Part shown: piece by piece, positions 27,169 through 35,413 of the stretch
Numbering within the stretch: the first letter of the stretch is position 1
How the letters are laid out: every line of letters begins with the position of its first letter
NCBI GenBank assembly: GCA_902774175.1
Contig: CACYHG010000036.1
Coordinates: 1 to 41,913 of the forward strand
Reading direction: 5' to 3'
From: an uncultured Bacteroidota bacterium
GTDB taxonomy: Bacteria > Bacteroidota > Bacteroidia > Bacteroidales > WCHB1-69
DNA: 41,913 nucleotides
Notes under the pieces: generated by a model
The model's input: the letters and a program-made list of their open reading frames with translations, nothing else
What the model was told of the DNA's origin: nothing
Database searches by the model: none
Translations under genes and position numbers: made by a program

Positions 27169-27915
27169 TCACCATCCGTTAATTCTGTCCGTCTCCTGCA
27201 TGTGTGAACGTTCCTGCATCAGCCTGATTTTGTAAACCCCTTTTTTCCACATGCGGATGTCAAACCGTATAAAGAGGACAAACAGCACAACCGCCACAGG
27301 ATAAAGCCATGTCCCCTGCAGACTGTCCGAAACCATCAGCAACGCATCGAAAGTGCCATGCAGCAACAACGGATAGAAGAGAGCCTTCAAGAGACTTGAA
27401 GCCCTGTTTGCGGCATCAAACTTCGCCTTGGAGAGGTAATACCCCATCGCCACCGCAAACAGAAAATGCGCCGGCACGGAAAACAATGCGCGGGTCACCC
27501 CTGTAACAAGACTCTCCTGGAACATTCCGGACTGGAACACATAGCCGACATTCTCCAGACAAGCGAAGCCAAGCCCGACATAAACCGCATATACAATGCC
27601 GTCGAAATACTCGTTGAAATGGCGGCTTCGCCAGATAAATAACATGAACACCAACAATTTGCAAAGTTCCTCACTGAACCCGGCCACCACAAAACCGTCA
27701 TAGAGCCCGTGCAGCACCACGCCGCCGGGTGCGAAGGCGGAAAGCAGCTGCTCCAACGGAACGACAGCCACCACTGCAAAAATGCCGCAAAAGAAGGCTT
27801 TCAGCAGCATCCATAACGGCTCCTTTTCATACCTGTCCATCACATAGACAAATACCGCCAGCACCAAAACCGGCAGCAGCGCCAATACCCATAAAACCAT
27901 ATTCGAATCGCCCAT
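27169..27915 (-). CDS. PrsW-family intramembrane metalloprotease
   Basis: A 248-residue multi-pass membrane protein of the PrsW/CPBP-related group. Hydrophobic segments include VLWVLALLPVLVLAVFVYVM, ILVV-rich AFFCGIFAVVAVVPL, ALFSVPAHFLFAVAMGYY and LYPVAVVLFVLFIRF. The conserved protease motifs are YDRYEKEP-like (DRYEKEPLW near 27), GFSEELCKLL near 81 with the paired Glu, AHFLFA, and HGTFDALL near 196. In Bacillus, PrsW cleaves an anti-sigma factor; the target here is unknown. The gene follows the double ABC ATPase by 2 bases and is the last member of the minus-strand operon. Its 3' end meets a palindrome shared with clpB. Confidence 0.85.
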   Translation of the reverse strand: MGDSNMVLWVLALLPVLVLAVFVYVMDRYEKEPLWMLLKAFFCGIFAVVAVVPLEQLLSAFAPGGVVLHGLYDGFVVAGFSEELCKLLVFMLFIWRSRHFNEYFDGIVYAVYVGLGFACLENVGYVFQSGMFQESLVTGVTRALFSVPAHFLFAVAMGYYLSKAKFDAANRASSLLKALFYPLLLHGTFDALLMVSDSLQGTWLYPVAVVLFVLFIRFDIRMWKKGVYKIRLMQERSHMQETDRINGW

Positions 27916-27917
27916 AC

Positions 27918-29642
27918 CTATGCAAATTGTATTTTCGGAACCGCATCCAAAAGGCGGCGGGTGTAGGCTGTCTGCGGATGACGATAGACCCCGTCGGCCT
28001 GCTGCAGCTCCTCGATGCGCCCTTCGCGCATCACCATAACCCTGTGCGACATGTATTTCACCACCGAAAGGTCATGGGAAATGAAAAGATAGGTGAGCCC
28101 ATATTTCTCCTTCAGCTCGTTCAGCAGGTTCAGCACCTGCGCCTGGATGGAGACATCCAGGGCGGAGACCGACTCGTCACAAATGATCAGGCGCGGATGC
28201 AGGGCAAGGGCACGCGCGATGCAGATACGCTGCCGCTGGCCTCCGGAAAACTCATGCGGGTACCGCTGCATGTCGGAAGCCTTCAGCTGCACCTGCTCCA
28301 GCAGTTCCATCGCCATCTCGCGCCGCTCCCTGTCGTTTTCACCGCAATGGTGCAGGCGCATCGGCTCAACCAGCGCCATACCGACAGTGTAACGGGGATT
28401 AAGTGAGGCGTATGGGTCCTGGAATATGATCTGCATCTCGCTGCGCAACCTCCGCATCTCACCGGCGGAGAGCCGACAGATATCCCGACCGCGGTACAGC
28501 ACTTCGCCGCCGGTCGGTTCAATCAGACGCAACATGCTACGCCCCAAAGTGGTTTTTCCGCAACCGGATTCCCCGACGAGACCCAGCGTCTCACCCTCAT
28601 GCAGGGTGAAGCTGACATCCGCCACCGCCTGGAAACGACGTCTGGGCTGCCCCAATTTCCGCGGCAGCGGATAGGATTTCTCCAGATGCCTCACCTCCAC
28701 CAATGGAGGGGACTGAACCAGTTTTTCCGCCTCCTCCCGCCATGCCTCCTCCGGAATAATCCGCAGATTTGCCAACGGGTCGGAATCGGGCGGCGCGGAG
28801 AGAAAATCCTGAACAGTGGGCAGCCGGTAATAGCGTTTGTCCAACGGCACACGACATGAAAGCAGCCCCTTGGTATAAGGATGCTGCGGATGCAGGAACA
28901 GAGTGCGCACATCGCCCTCCTCCACCTTTTCGCCACGGTACATCACCACGGCACGGTCGGCAATGTTCGCCACCACCCCCAAATCATGGGAAATGAAAAG
29001 TATGCTGATGCCATGCTGCTGACGCAGACTGCAAAGAAGTTCAAGAATTGCCTTCTGCACTGTCACATCCAGAGCGGTGGTCGGCTCGTCGGCAATCAGC
29101 AGCTGCGGTTTGCAGGCTATGGCCATGGCAATCATCACCCGCTGCTTCTGGCCGCCGGAAAGTTCATGGGGATAGGAGCGGTACGCCTTTTCAGGATCGG
29201 GCAGCAGCACCTCCCCGAAAAGCCTCAACACCTCCTGCCGTGCCTCCTCTTTCGAACAATGCAGATGCAGCCGCAAAACCTCGGCCACCTGCCGTCCGCA
29301 GCGCATGGAGGGGTTCAGCGAGGACATGGGCTCCTGGAACACCATTCCCATACGGCCGCCACGGAACCGCCGCATGTCACGGTTTGTACACTGCAGCAAA
29401 TCGCACTCTGTCGCGTTTTCCGTCCAGAAAATCTTACCGCTAAAGGATGCCTTGTCCAACAGACGCATTATGCTCAATGCGGTGACAGACTTTCCGGAAC
29501 CGGATTCACCGACAATGCCCACAATCTCCCCGGCACCAACAGTGAATGACAAGTCATGCACGGCACACAAAGGCTCCCCCTTTGCTCCGGTCGGGAAACG
29601 CACACTGAGATTTTCAATGGAAAGCAGCGGACGGTCACTCAT
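27918..29642 (-). CDS. Double ABC ATPase of the oligopeptide/dipeptide type (DppD-DppF fusion-like)
   Basis: Two nucleotide-binding domains in one 574-residue chain, as in GsiA or YejF, normally energising peptide or glutathione import. Domain 1 shows [12 protein letters not shown] (Walker A), [14 protein letters not shown] (signature) and [14 protein letters not shown] (Walker B). Domain 2 shows [29 protein letters not shown] and [14 protein letters not shown]; Ser replaces the usual Pro in DEP. Between them is the oligopeptide-transporter C-terminal extension ([14 protein letters not shown]). I place the start at ATG 29642 ([14 protein letters not shown]); ATG 29648 is also possible. This start overlaps the OstA-like gene by 8 bases. 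No permease or binding protein is in the window, so the transporter partners are unknown. Confidence 0.9.
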   Translation of the reverse strand: MSDRPLLSIENLSVRFPTGAKGEPLCAVHDLSFTVGAGEIVGIVGESGSGKSVTALSIMRLLDKASFSGKIFWTENATECDLLQCTNRDMRRFRGGRMGMVFQEPMSSLNPSMRCGRQVAEVLRLHLHCSKEEARQEVLRLFGEVLLPDPEKAYRSYPHELSGGQKQRVMIAMAIACKPQLLIADEPTTALDVTVQKAILELLCSLRQQHGISILFISHDLGVVANIADRAVVMYRGEKVEEGDVRTLFLHPQHPYTKGLLSCRVPLDKRYYRLPTVQDFLSAPPDSDPLANLRIIPEEAWREEAEKLVQSPPLVEVRHLEKSYPLPRKLGQPRRRFQAVADVSFTLHEGETLGLVGESGCGKTTLGRSMLRLIEPTGGEVLYRGRDICRLSAGEMRRLRSEMQIIFQDPYASLNPRYTVGMALVEPMRLHHCGENDRERREMAMELLEQVQLKASDMQRYPHEFSGGQRQRICIARALALHPRLIICDESVSALDVSIQAQVLNLLNELKEKYGLTYLFISHDLSVVKYMSHRVMVMREGRIEELQQADGVYRHPQTAYTRRLLDAVPKIQFA

Positions 29643-31197
29643 CCTCATCCTCCTCCGCATCCTCCTTCAACACAGGCGGCACATAGCTGTCATGGTTGAA
29701 AACCTCAGACCTCTCTTTCGGCCGGTATGAGTCCAACCACTGGAAACCGGGGAGAAACCGGGACTCCCCCTGCCCCTCCGGTCCGAATGTGCCCTCTATC
29801 TTCCGGTAGAAGATTATTTCTGAAAAGCTCCCCTCGCTGAACAGCACCTTCATGCGCTCTGCAGAGGCGCGCTGGACTCCAATCAGCGCGGAATCCTTGT
29901 CCTCAATATAGTAAAGACAGACTGCATGCGGATATATCCACATGTAATCCGGATTGTTTTCCTTGAAAGTGACATACATCGCGGCTCCCTTCAGCTGGTT
30001 GAAGCTGCTCTCCTCCCACACATTCTGGCAGACGAAGGCATGATGGAGCAGATGCAGTTCCCGCATATCCCCGTCCTGCAGGAAAAGCCTGAAGGTGTCC
30101 GCCTGGAACTGGCTGGAATCGTTCCACACAAGCGGCGCATCCCGCATCTCCGCCAAGGAATCGGTGGCGGAATAGTACAGGGAACCGCAGCGGCCCTGAT
30201 ATTGCCGGTGGAAGAAGCGGACATGGTCGTGACAGATTGCGGAGCGCAACCGCCGGTTGGAATCAAGGTTCACCCATAGGGTGTCGGCATGCAGGAAAAG
30301 ACTGTCATCACGCTGAACATAGACAGCCAACGCCCGCACCGTGGCAAAAGCGTAGCCCTTTTTTCCGTCATATTCCATGTAGTCGCTTGTCACATAATGT
30401 TTTTTTCCTGTATCCTGTAAAAAGACCCCCGACCAGGCCTTCGCCGCATCGTTCAAATGGTCGTAGAAAAGGGTGTCGGCTGTCAGGAGGTAATGCCGGG
30501 TATAAACCCTCGTGGGACCGTAGAAGGCCGCCTCCTCCGTCCTGGTGGCGTACCACCCCTCCTCGCAATAGATGGCGTTACTGTCGGACTGCATGTTGGT
30601 GGGGCCTGAAAAATAGACCTTCTCCTCGCGGGTGTTGTAACGGAGCGTATCCGCATCCAACGTGAACTCCGGATGCTGCACATGCACCTCCCTCCGGAAA
30701 TAGGCGTCCGAGGTGGCGGTGTAATAATAGCCGCACTGGCTGGTCAGCACGGCGCTGTCATTCTCGATCCGTCCGCCGCAATCATAAAAGGCGTACTGTT
30801 CCGCCCGGTAAAAGGTGAGCAGATCGGTGTAAAGGACGCTGTGGTTGTCGAACAGCATCACATTGCCGTCCAGCACCGCGGTGCGGGTTGTGCCGTCATA
30901 GCGCAAGGAATGCCCGTAGAGGTGCACCGAATCGTTTATGTGGATAATCACCTCCTTGCCGAAAGCCTCCAGACGGTTGGCCTTCTCATAATAGAACACC
31001 GTGTCCGCATAGCCGACGCTGCCTTCATGACTGAATTCCACATTGCCCGTGAACATCTGGGCTCCGGGGAAAAGGTCGTTGTCAAACTGGAGCAAATCAG
31101 CAGTACAACGGATGGGAGCCGTCCGCTGTGCAAAGAGGCAGCCGCAGCACAAACATGCAGCGACCGCAGCGAATCTGCGGATAATCCGAAGCATCAT
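29635..31197 (-). CDS. OstA-like LPS-transport protein (LptA/LptD N-terminal-type)
   Basis: A 520-residue exported protein with signal sequence [24 protein letters not shown]. The body is built of OstA-type beta-jellyroll strands: [80 protein letters not shown] and [20 protein letters not shown]. These ADTL/GNV repeats are typical of the Bacteroidetes OstA-like family thought to bind LPS in the periplasm. It ends in an acidic tail ([10 protein letters not shown]) that overlaps the ABC start. ATG 31197 or 31194 begins the signal peptide; the frame is open upstream to 31272 but that extension lacks a signal. Its operon includes kdsB, which fits a role in LPS. Confidence 0.85.
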   Translation of the reverse strand: MMLRIIRRFAAVAACLCCGCLFAQRTAPIRCTADLLQFDNDLFPGAQMFTGNVEFSHEGSVGYADTVFYYEKANRLEAFGKEVIIHINDSVHLYGHSLRYDGTTRTAVLDGNVMLFDNHSVLYTDLLTFYRAEQYAFYDCGGRIENDSAVLTSQCGYYYTATSDAYFRREVHVQHPEFTLDADTLRYNTREEKVYFSGPTNMQSDSNAIYCEEGWYATRTEEAAFYGPTRVYTRHYLLTADTLFYDHLNDAAKAWSGVFLQDTGKKHYVTSDYMEYDGKKGYAFATVRALAVYVQRDDSLFLHADTLWVNLDSNRRLRSAICHDHVRFFHRQYQGRCGSLYYSATDSLAEMRDAPLVWNDSSQFQADTFRLFLQDGDMRELHLLHHAFVCQNVWEESSFNQLKGAAMYVTFKENNPDYMWIYPHAVCLYYIEDKDSALIGVQRASAERMKVLFSEGSFSEIIFYRKIEGTFGPEGQGESRFLPGFQWLDSYRPKERSEVFNHDSYVPPVLKEDAEEDEDE

Positions 31198-31268
31198 ACC
31201 GCCATTTTCCCTTCCGACGCAAGCCCTTGCGTCAACGGAGCATCGCGCAATGCCGGTTAAGAACACAA

Positions 31269-31400
31269 TCAAATCCTGTCACCAACCGTCTCCACAGCGG
31301 CATTGTCCGTATAGGCCGGGCAGCGCTGATAGGTGTTGCATGCAGAGAAAACACCTGCCAAAACAAGTGCGAACAAACCGATAAACACTAACTTTTTCAT
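31269..31400 (-). CDS. Small SPII lipoprotein (43 residues)
   Basis: A short gene of 43 codons plus stop, beginning MKKLVFIGLFALVLAGVFSA with a following Cys (lipobox FSAC, Cys21), then NTYQRCPAYTDNAAVETV. The signal peptide is clear and the mature peptide is about 23 residues. It lies 25 bp after the SPOR protein gene and 71 bp before the OstA-like gene, all on the same strand, so it is likely co-transcribed. Very small lipoproteins of this form are common in Bacteroidetes. No function can be assigned. Confidence 0.65.
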   Translation of the reverse strand: MKKLVFIGLFALVLAGVFSACNTYQRCPAYTDNAAVETVGDRI

Positions 31401-31425
31401 ACATCAATATGATTTATTGTCAAAC

Positions 31426-32577
31426 TTATTTTTCCAAAATCCAGCAGTCCTTGTACTGTGCGGAGAGTTCCGTGACCTTTGCCTCCGCTTCGGAACGGCT
31501 GTAAGGCCCGACACCGACCATCGTGAGCGTCCCCCGTTCGTTCAGCCCAAGATTACTGATATTGGGATACTTGCCCTTCAACTGACGCACAAGATTGTCC
31601 GCATTGGCCGAGTTGCCGAAACCACCAATGATGATGTAGCAGTTTGCAGTCTCTTCAGGTTCCGCCGGTGCCGTGACCATAGCGGTGTCTTCAGGAACCG
31701 GCTCCGTTTCGTCCACATCCAATCCGGAGAGGCCATTTTCCAGAGATTCCGGCGCTATCTTCACCGTATCAGAGGAGCTATGGAACAATGATGCGACCTT
31801 TGAAACGCAATAGTCCTTCTTCTCCACAAACTCCACAGGCCGCAACAGGGCGTACACCCCCATTGCGATAATACATAACAACAAGAGGATAAGCAATATG
31901 TAGAATATTGTCCGGCCCACATGACGCTTCGGGGCCGAAGGTGTGCTGTCCGCTGCCGGGATAAACGTGTCGGCAGCATCCGCAGTGTCAGCAGTGTCAG
32001 CAGTATCCGTAATGTCAGCAGTGTCCGTAGTGTCGGCAGTGTCCATAGTGTCGGCAACCGCCGGTTTCTGTTTCTCTTCCGGTTCAGGCTTAACCTCCGG
32101 TTTTTCCTGCTCAGGCTCAGGCTCCGCTTTCACAGGCTCCGGATCTCGTTTTTTCGGTTCAGACTTTTCATCCCCACGCAGACTGAACGAATTGAAACCG
32201 AACGAATCCGGAGAAAGCTCCGGATCCAGTGCGGGGACAAATTCCATCCGGATATTGCCCATCACGAATTTCCCCATGCTGCCAAGACTATACTGCCTCT
32301 CCGTTTCCAATGCGGTTTTTACAGATTCGACCCATCCGGCCACCTGCTCCGCGGCTTCCGCCATATCGACGTGGGATTCGGAGGCCACATACTGTGTGAA
32401 TTCAGCACCCTCCTCCTTATCGTCAGGCGTGAATGAGAGATAATGGCCGGGAGGTGTGAATTCCTTAAGGATCGGATGCACCTCCGCTTCCCTGTATTCC
32501 AGCTCAAACCTGCCCAGGCGGCATATTTTCACCTGCCGGTTTTCAAGAATATACTTTTTTAAATATGTGATAATCAT
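31426..32577 (-). CDS. HU-CCDC81/SPOR cell-envelope protein
   Basis: A 383-residue membrane-anchored protein likely tied to peptidoglycan or division. Residues 1-120 resemble the bacterial HU-CCDC81 domain pair (YLKKYILENRQVKICRLGRF, GHYLSFTPDD). A charged, Pro/Glu-rich linker follows, then a Thr-Ala-Asp repeat run (about 176-202). One transmembrane helix (TIFYILLILLLLCIIAMGVYAL, about 219-240) leads to a C-terminal SPOR domain of about 75 residues (CYIIIGGFGNSANADNLVRQ, GTLTMVGVGPYSRSEAE). SPOR domains bind denuded glycan strands at division sites. The HU-like part would be cytoplasmic and the SPOR part periplasmic. ATG at 32577 overlaps the kdsB stop (ATGA). Confidence 0.88.
   Translation of the reverse strand: MIITYLKKYILENRQVKICRLGRFELEYREAEVHPILKEFTPPGHYLSFTPDDKEEGAEFTQYVASESHVDMAEAAEQVAGWVESVKTALETERQYSLGSMGKFVMGNIRMEFVPALDPELSPDSFGFNSFSLRGDEKSEPKKRDPEPVKAEPEPEQEKPEVKPEPEEKQKPAVADTMDTADTTDTADITDTADTADTADAADTFIPAADSTPSAPKRHVGRTIFYILLILLLLCIIAMGVYALLRPVEFVEKKDYCVSKVASLFHSSSDTVKIAPESLENGLSGLDVDETEPVPEDTAMVTAPAEPEETANCYIIIGGFGNSANADNLVRQLKGKYPNISNLGLNERGTLTMVGVGPYSRSEAEAKVTELSAQYKDCWILEK
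31969..32057 (-). repeat. Thr-Ala-Asp coding microsatellite inside the SPOR gene
   Basis: About ten imperfect 9-bp units (GTGTCAGCA, GTGTCCGTA, GTGTCGGCA on the plus strand) encode a run such as DTADTTDTADITDTADTADT. The unit length is a multiple of three, so changes in copy number would alter linker length without changing the frame. It sits between the CCDC81 domain and the transmembrane helix. Confidence 0.8.
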
Positions 32578-33335
32578 AACTGGTTGGAGATTGATTGTTC
32601 ATACTTGACAGCCTTTTCCAGATCGGCAGGCGTGTCGATGGAGATGGTGGCCGGATATTCCGTCACACGGGTGGCAATGCTGTAGCCGTTTTCAAGCCAG
32701 CGCAGCTGCTCAAGGCTCTCCGCCGCCTCCAAAGATGAAACCGGCAGCCCGACCAATTGAAGCAGCACGTCCGCACGATAGGCATACAGGCCGATATGTT
32801 TGTAAAAGAGATGGCTTTCAAAAGGGTTGGAACGCAAATAGGGGATTGCATGGCGGCTGAAATACAACGCCCGACCGTTCACATCCCTGACGCATTTCAC
32901 AACGTTCGGATTGTTCAAAGACTCCTGATTGTCCAACCTCTGGAGCAGCGTGGCAATCTGGACCTCACCACCTGACATGCAGTTGACCAGCTCCTGGATC
33001 TGCCCCGGCTGGATGAAGGGCTCATCCCCCTGAATGTTCACGACAACGCTCTCTTCCGGAGCGAAATCCGGCATCATGGAGCGGAACACTTCGGCACAAC
33101 GGTCGGTCCCGGAACGGTGGCTTGGGGAGGTCATACGGACCTCACCGCCGAAAGACTTCACACAGGCCTCTATTTCCGGATGGTCTGTCGCCACAACCAC
33201 CCGTTCCAGCCCATCCACCTTGCTTACTTGGGTATAGACCCGCTCTATCATGGTCTTACCCCCTATGCGGCACAACGGTTTCCCTGGGAACCGCGAAGAG
33301 GCGTAACGGGCCGGTATTATTCCGATATGGCGCAT
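32574..33335 (-). CDS. kdsB: 3-deoxy-manno-octulosonate cytidylyltransferase (CMP-Kdo synthase)
   Basis: Activates Kdo with CTP to CMP-Kdo for the inner core of LPS; a cytoplasmic enzyme. The 253-residue length is normal. Motifs are MRHIGIIPARYASSRFPGKP at the N-terminus (nucleotide binding), VVATDHPEIEACVKSFGG, SHRSGTDRCAE, VVNIQGDEPFIQPGQIQELV, YFSRHAIPYLR, HIGLYAYRAD and ESLEQLRWLENGYSI. Start is ATG 33335, where the family N-terminus begins, one base after the upstream kinase gene ends. The frame is open further up but that part overlaps the kinase. The stop overlaps the SPOR gene start. Neighbouring OstA-like protein supports an LPS-centred operon. Confidence 0.96.
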   Translation of the reverse strand: MRHIGIIPARYASSRFPGKPLCRIGGKTMIERVYTQVSKVDGLERVVVATDHPEIEACVKSFGGEVRMTSPSHRSGTDRCAEVFRSMMPDFAPEESVVVNIQGDEPFIQPGQIQELVNCMSGGEVQIATLLQRLDNQESLNNPNVVKCVRDVNGRALYFSRHAIPYLRSNPFESHLFYKHIGLYAYRADVLLQLVGLPVSSLEAAESLEQLRWLENGYSIATRVTEYPATISIDTPADLEKAVKYEQSISNQL

Positions 33336-33336
33336 C

Positions 33337-34005
33337 CTATCTGGTTTTGGACGAACGGTTTTTTTTGCCGGGAGCCGGCTTGGGCTCCTCGGTGAACAGG
33401 CCGAACAGCTCCGCGTCAACCTGGTCGATTATGAACCCGAGATCCGCCTTGCTTTCGGTGAACTTCACCTGATTGACATCCACCACGAGCAGCTTTCCCT
33501 TATTGTAGCTCTCAGCCCAACGGTCATACCTTTCGTTCAGGTTTTTCAGATAGTCCAGCCGGATCAGGTCCTCGTAGGGACGGCCCCGCTGCTGTATATG
33601 CGCCACTAACGTGGAGATGTCTGCCTTGAGATAGATAAGCAGGTCCGGCGCCTGGATAAAGGAATCGATCAACTCGAAAAGGGAGAGGTAGTTGTTGTAG
33701 TCCCGCGAGGACATCAGCCCCATCTCATGCAGGTTTGGTGCGAAAATGTAGGCATCCTCATAGATGGTCCTGTCCTGCACCACCGATTTTTTCTGTTTGC
33801 GGATATCGATGATGTGACGGAACCGCGTATTCAGGAAAAAAACCTGCAGGTTGAACGACCAACGCTGCATATCCTCATAAAAACTGGTCAGATACGGATT
33901 GTCATCCACATCCTCGAACTGCGGCAGCCAATTGTAGTGCTTGGCCAGCAGCTGGGTGAGCGAAGTTTTCCCGGATCCTATGTTTCCTGCGATTGCAATG
34001 TGCAT
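33337..34005 (-). CDS. Deoxynucleoside kinase
   Basis: Phosphorylates deoxynucleosides in nucleotide salvage. The 222-residue protein has P-loop GNIGSGKTSL (residues 7-16), the substrate-site Glu region FEDVDDNPYL near 30, the DRTIYEDAYIFA motif (DRS-type) near 78-89, and a lid with IQQRGRPYEDLI near 143. These match the dNK/dGK/dCK family used in Bacteroidetes and Firmicutes. Specificity (dG, dA or dC) cannot be told. The tail is Lys/Pro rich (EEPKPAPGKKNRSSKTR). It is the first gene of the operon, with a -7 box at 34031-34038, and kdsB starts one base after its stop. Confidence 0.9.
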   Translation of the reverse strand: MHIAIAGNIGSGKTSLTQLLAKHYNWLPQFEDVDDNPYLTSFYEDMQRWSFNLQVFFLNTRFRHIIDIRKQKKSVVQDRTIYEDAYIFAPNLHEMGLMSSRDYNNYLSLFELIDSFIQAPDLLIYLKADISTLVAHIQQRGRPYEDLIRLDYLKNLNERYDRWAESYNKGKLLVVDVNQVKFTESKADLGFIIDQVDAELFGLFTEEPKPAPGKKNRSSKTR

Positions 34006-34030
34006 GGCTTCTGTTTTAGAATTGAATTTG

Positions 34031-34038
34031 CAAAACTA
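34031..34038 (-). promoter_or_regulatory. Bacteroidetes -7 box for the deoxynucleoside kinase-kdsB operon
   Basis: The minus strand reads TAGTTTTG, matching TANNTTTG, 26 bases upstream of the ATG at 34005. It would drive the seven-gene run down to prsW. A -33 element at proper spacing is not seen. Confidence 0.5.
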
Positions 34039-34094
34039 TACAATTATTCAATATAAATCGGAAAAACAACAAAAAAAATCACCTTTTTAGGAGA

Positions 34095-34523
34095 TTACCC
34101 TTCCGTTTTCACCTCCGGGTCCGTCTCCTCAGCGGCGGTTTCGGTGACCAGCAGATTGTTTTCAAGCAGAATGTTGTACCATGCGAACAGGCGTTTCATG
34201 TCGGAATAGTGCACACGCTCCCTGTCGTATTCGGGCAGCACCGCCTCCATATATTTCCGCACCTCGGCCTCGGGCGACTTGGGGTCGATGGCCTTTCCGC
34301 CTCCGGTGTGGGCATGGATTTTCACAAGCACATCCTTCAACGGGAGGCTCCCATCGCTGGTGAAAAGATATATCTCCTCAAGCGAGCTGGCCTTGCTGGA
34401 GGCGAAAAGCGGATGACGGGTGTGGTCGGTGAGCGATTCGACAATGGCGGTGTTCTTTGATTGGGACACAAGCTTGAACAGTCCGCTCTTTCCTGAAATT
34501 GTAAGAATTTCCTTATAGTTCAT
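34095..34523 (-). CDS. DUF5606 family protein
   Basis: A 142-residue protein beginning MNYKEILTISGKSGLFKLVS, with SKNTAIVESLTD and HPLFASSKASSLEEIYLFT. This matches the conserved Bacteroidetes DUF5606 family, whose N-terminal part resembles a small beta-rich domain and whose middle is helical (PEAEVRKYMEAVLPEYDRER, VHYSDMKRLFAWYNIL). There is no signal peptide, so it is cytoplasmic. The function is not known. The acidic tail (TETAAEETDPEVKTEG) is probably disordered. A -7 box lies at 34597-34604, giving it its own promoter; a gap of 89 bp separates it from the downstream kinase gene. Confidence 0.8.
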   Translation of the reverse strand: MNYKEILTISGKSGLFKLVSQSKNTAIVESLTDHTRHPLFASSKASSLEEIYLFTSDGSLPLKDVLVKIHAHTGGGKAIDPKSPEAEVRKYMEAVLPEYDRERVHYSDMKRLFAWYNILLENNLLVTETAAEETDPEVKTEG

Positions 34524-34596
34524 ACATCAAAATTTGAAGCCTTGCGGCTTGTTGTCAATTACATACTCATGCCTCCGCACTTGCGGAAAAGGCGTG

Positions 34597-34604
34597 CAAA
34601 AGTA
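34597..34604 (-). promoter_or_regulatory. Bacteroidetes -7 box for the DUF5606 gene
   Basis: The minus strand reads TACTTTTG, matching TANNTTTG, about 74 bases upstream of the ATG at 34523. The hairpin at 34623-34640 lies just upstream of it. Confidence 0.45.
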
Positions 34605-34622
34605 AATAAAATCCAAGTACGG

Positions 34623-34640
34623 AATCCGGCTTGCCGGATT
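34623..34640 (-). terminator. Short hairpin at the pcm 3' end
   Basis: AATCCGG (34623-34629) pairs with CCGGATT (34634-34640) around CTTG. On the minus strand it begins at the pcm stop. The following minus-strand sequence (TCCGTACTTGG) has no U-run, so termination is uncertain. Confidence 0.3.
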
Positions 34641-35307
34641 ATTTTTCAACAGCCGGCTTTTTATTATCCGGAAAGGCCTTCTCCCCCAGCATGGGGACAA
34701 AGGTGTAACTGCCGTGGAGCGTGGATTCGAAGCCGGCGGCGGTACGGACAACGCGCGTCATCCGCTGCTCCACCTCCCCTACGGGGACCACCATCACACC
34801 GTCTGTTTTAAGCTGCCGCAACAGCTGCTGCGGCAGTTCGGGGGCGGCACATGTCACCAGGATGCGGTCGTACGGGGCAAATTCCGGCCAGCCTGCATAA
34901 CCGTCGCCATGCTTTAGCGCCACACGGATGCGGAGCTGCTTGAAACGCTCCTCCGCCTCGCGGTACAGGTCCATGTGTCTTTCAACTGTATACACATAGG
35001 CTCCCATGGCCTGCAGGATTGCCGCCTGGAATCCCGATCCGGTACCGATCTCAAGCACCTTCATTTTCGGCCGCACCGACAGCAGCTGGCTCTGGAAGGC
35101 CACCGTATAGGGCTGGGAGATTGTCTGCCCGCAGGCGATGGGCAGGGCCTGCATGTCATAGGCGCGGTTACAGAGGAACGCAGGCACAAAAAAATGCCTC
35201 GGCACCTTTGCAAACGCCTCCAGCACCGCCTCATCGGTGATGCCCTGCTGCCTGAGCCCCTCCACCAGGCGCATCCGCGCCCCCCTGTCTTTCGGTGTGT
35301 CCGTCAT
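34639..35307 (-). CDS. pcm: Protein-L-isoaspartate O-methyltransferase
   Basis: Methylates isoaspartyl residues in aged proteins using S-adenosylmethionine. The 222-residue protein shows RMRLVEGLRQQGITDEAVLE, FVPAFLCNRAYDMQALPI, GQTISQPYTVAFQ and the SAM-binding motif KVLEIGTGSGFQAAIL, then VYTVERHMDLYREAEERF and ILVTCAAPELPQQLL. All are typical of Pcm. I set the start at ATG 35307 (MTDTPKDRGARM); the frame is open to 35364, but the extra part is not conserved and covers the promoter. A -7 box lies at 35322-35329. It appears to be a single gene. Confidence 0.93.
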   Translation of the reverse strand: MTDTPKDRGARMRLVEGLRQQGITDEAVLEAFAKVPRHFFVPAFLCNRAYDMQALPIACGQTISQPYTVAFQSQLLSVRPKMKVLEIGTGSGFQAAILQAMGAYVYTVERHMDLYREAEERFKQLRIRVALKHGDGYAGWPEFAPYDRILVTCAAPELPQQLLRQLKTDGVMVVPVGEVEQRMTRVVRTAAGFESTLHGSYTFVPMLGEKAFPDNKKPAVEK

Positions 35308-35321
35308 GTCGTTTAAAAAGG

Positions 35322-35329
35322 CAAAAGTA
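35322..35329 (-). promoter_or_regulatory. Bacteroidetes -7 box for pcm
   Basis: The minus strand reads TACTTTTG, matching TANNTTTG, 15 bases upstream of the ATG at 35307. This would give a very short leader. It supports the 35307 start over the longer frame. Confidence 0.5.
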
Positions 35330-35413
35330 ACAATTTTTCGGATACGGTGTGCCGCCCCGTGCAATAAAAATACACACCCTGCGTTATGTCATTTTAATCT
35401 AAAAGCAACAACT

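Noticed and set aside
31969..32057. CRISPR array
   Set aside because: The units are 9 bp, contiguous and coding, with no spacers; no CRISPR array was seen anywhere in the window.
2248..34073. Complete -33/-7 promoters at valS and the kinase operon, using TTTG copies about 31 bases upstream
   Set aside because: The spacing is well outside the 17-23 bases expected, so only -7 boxes are reported.
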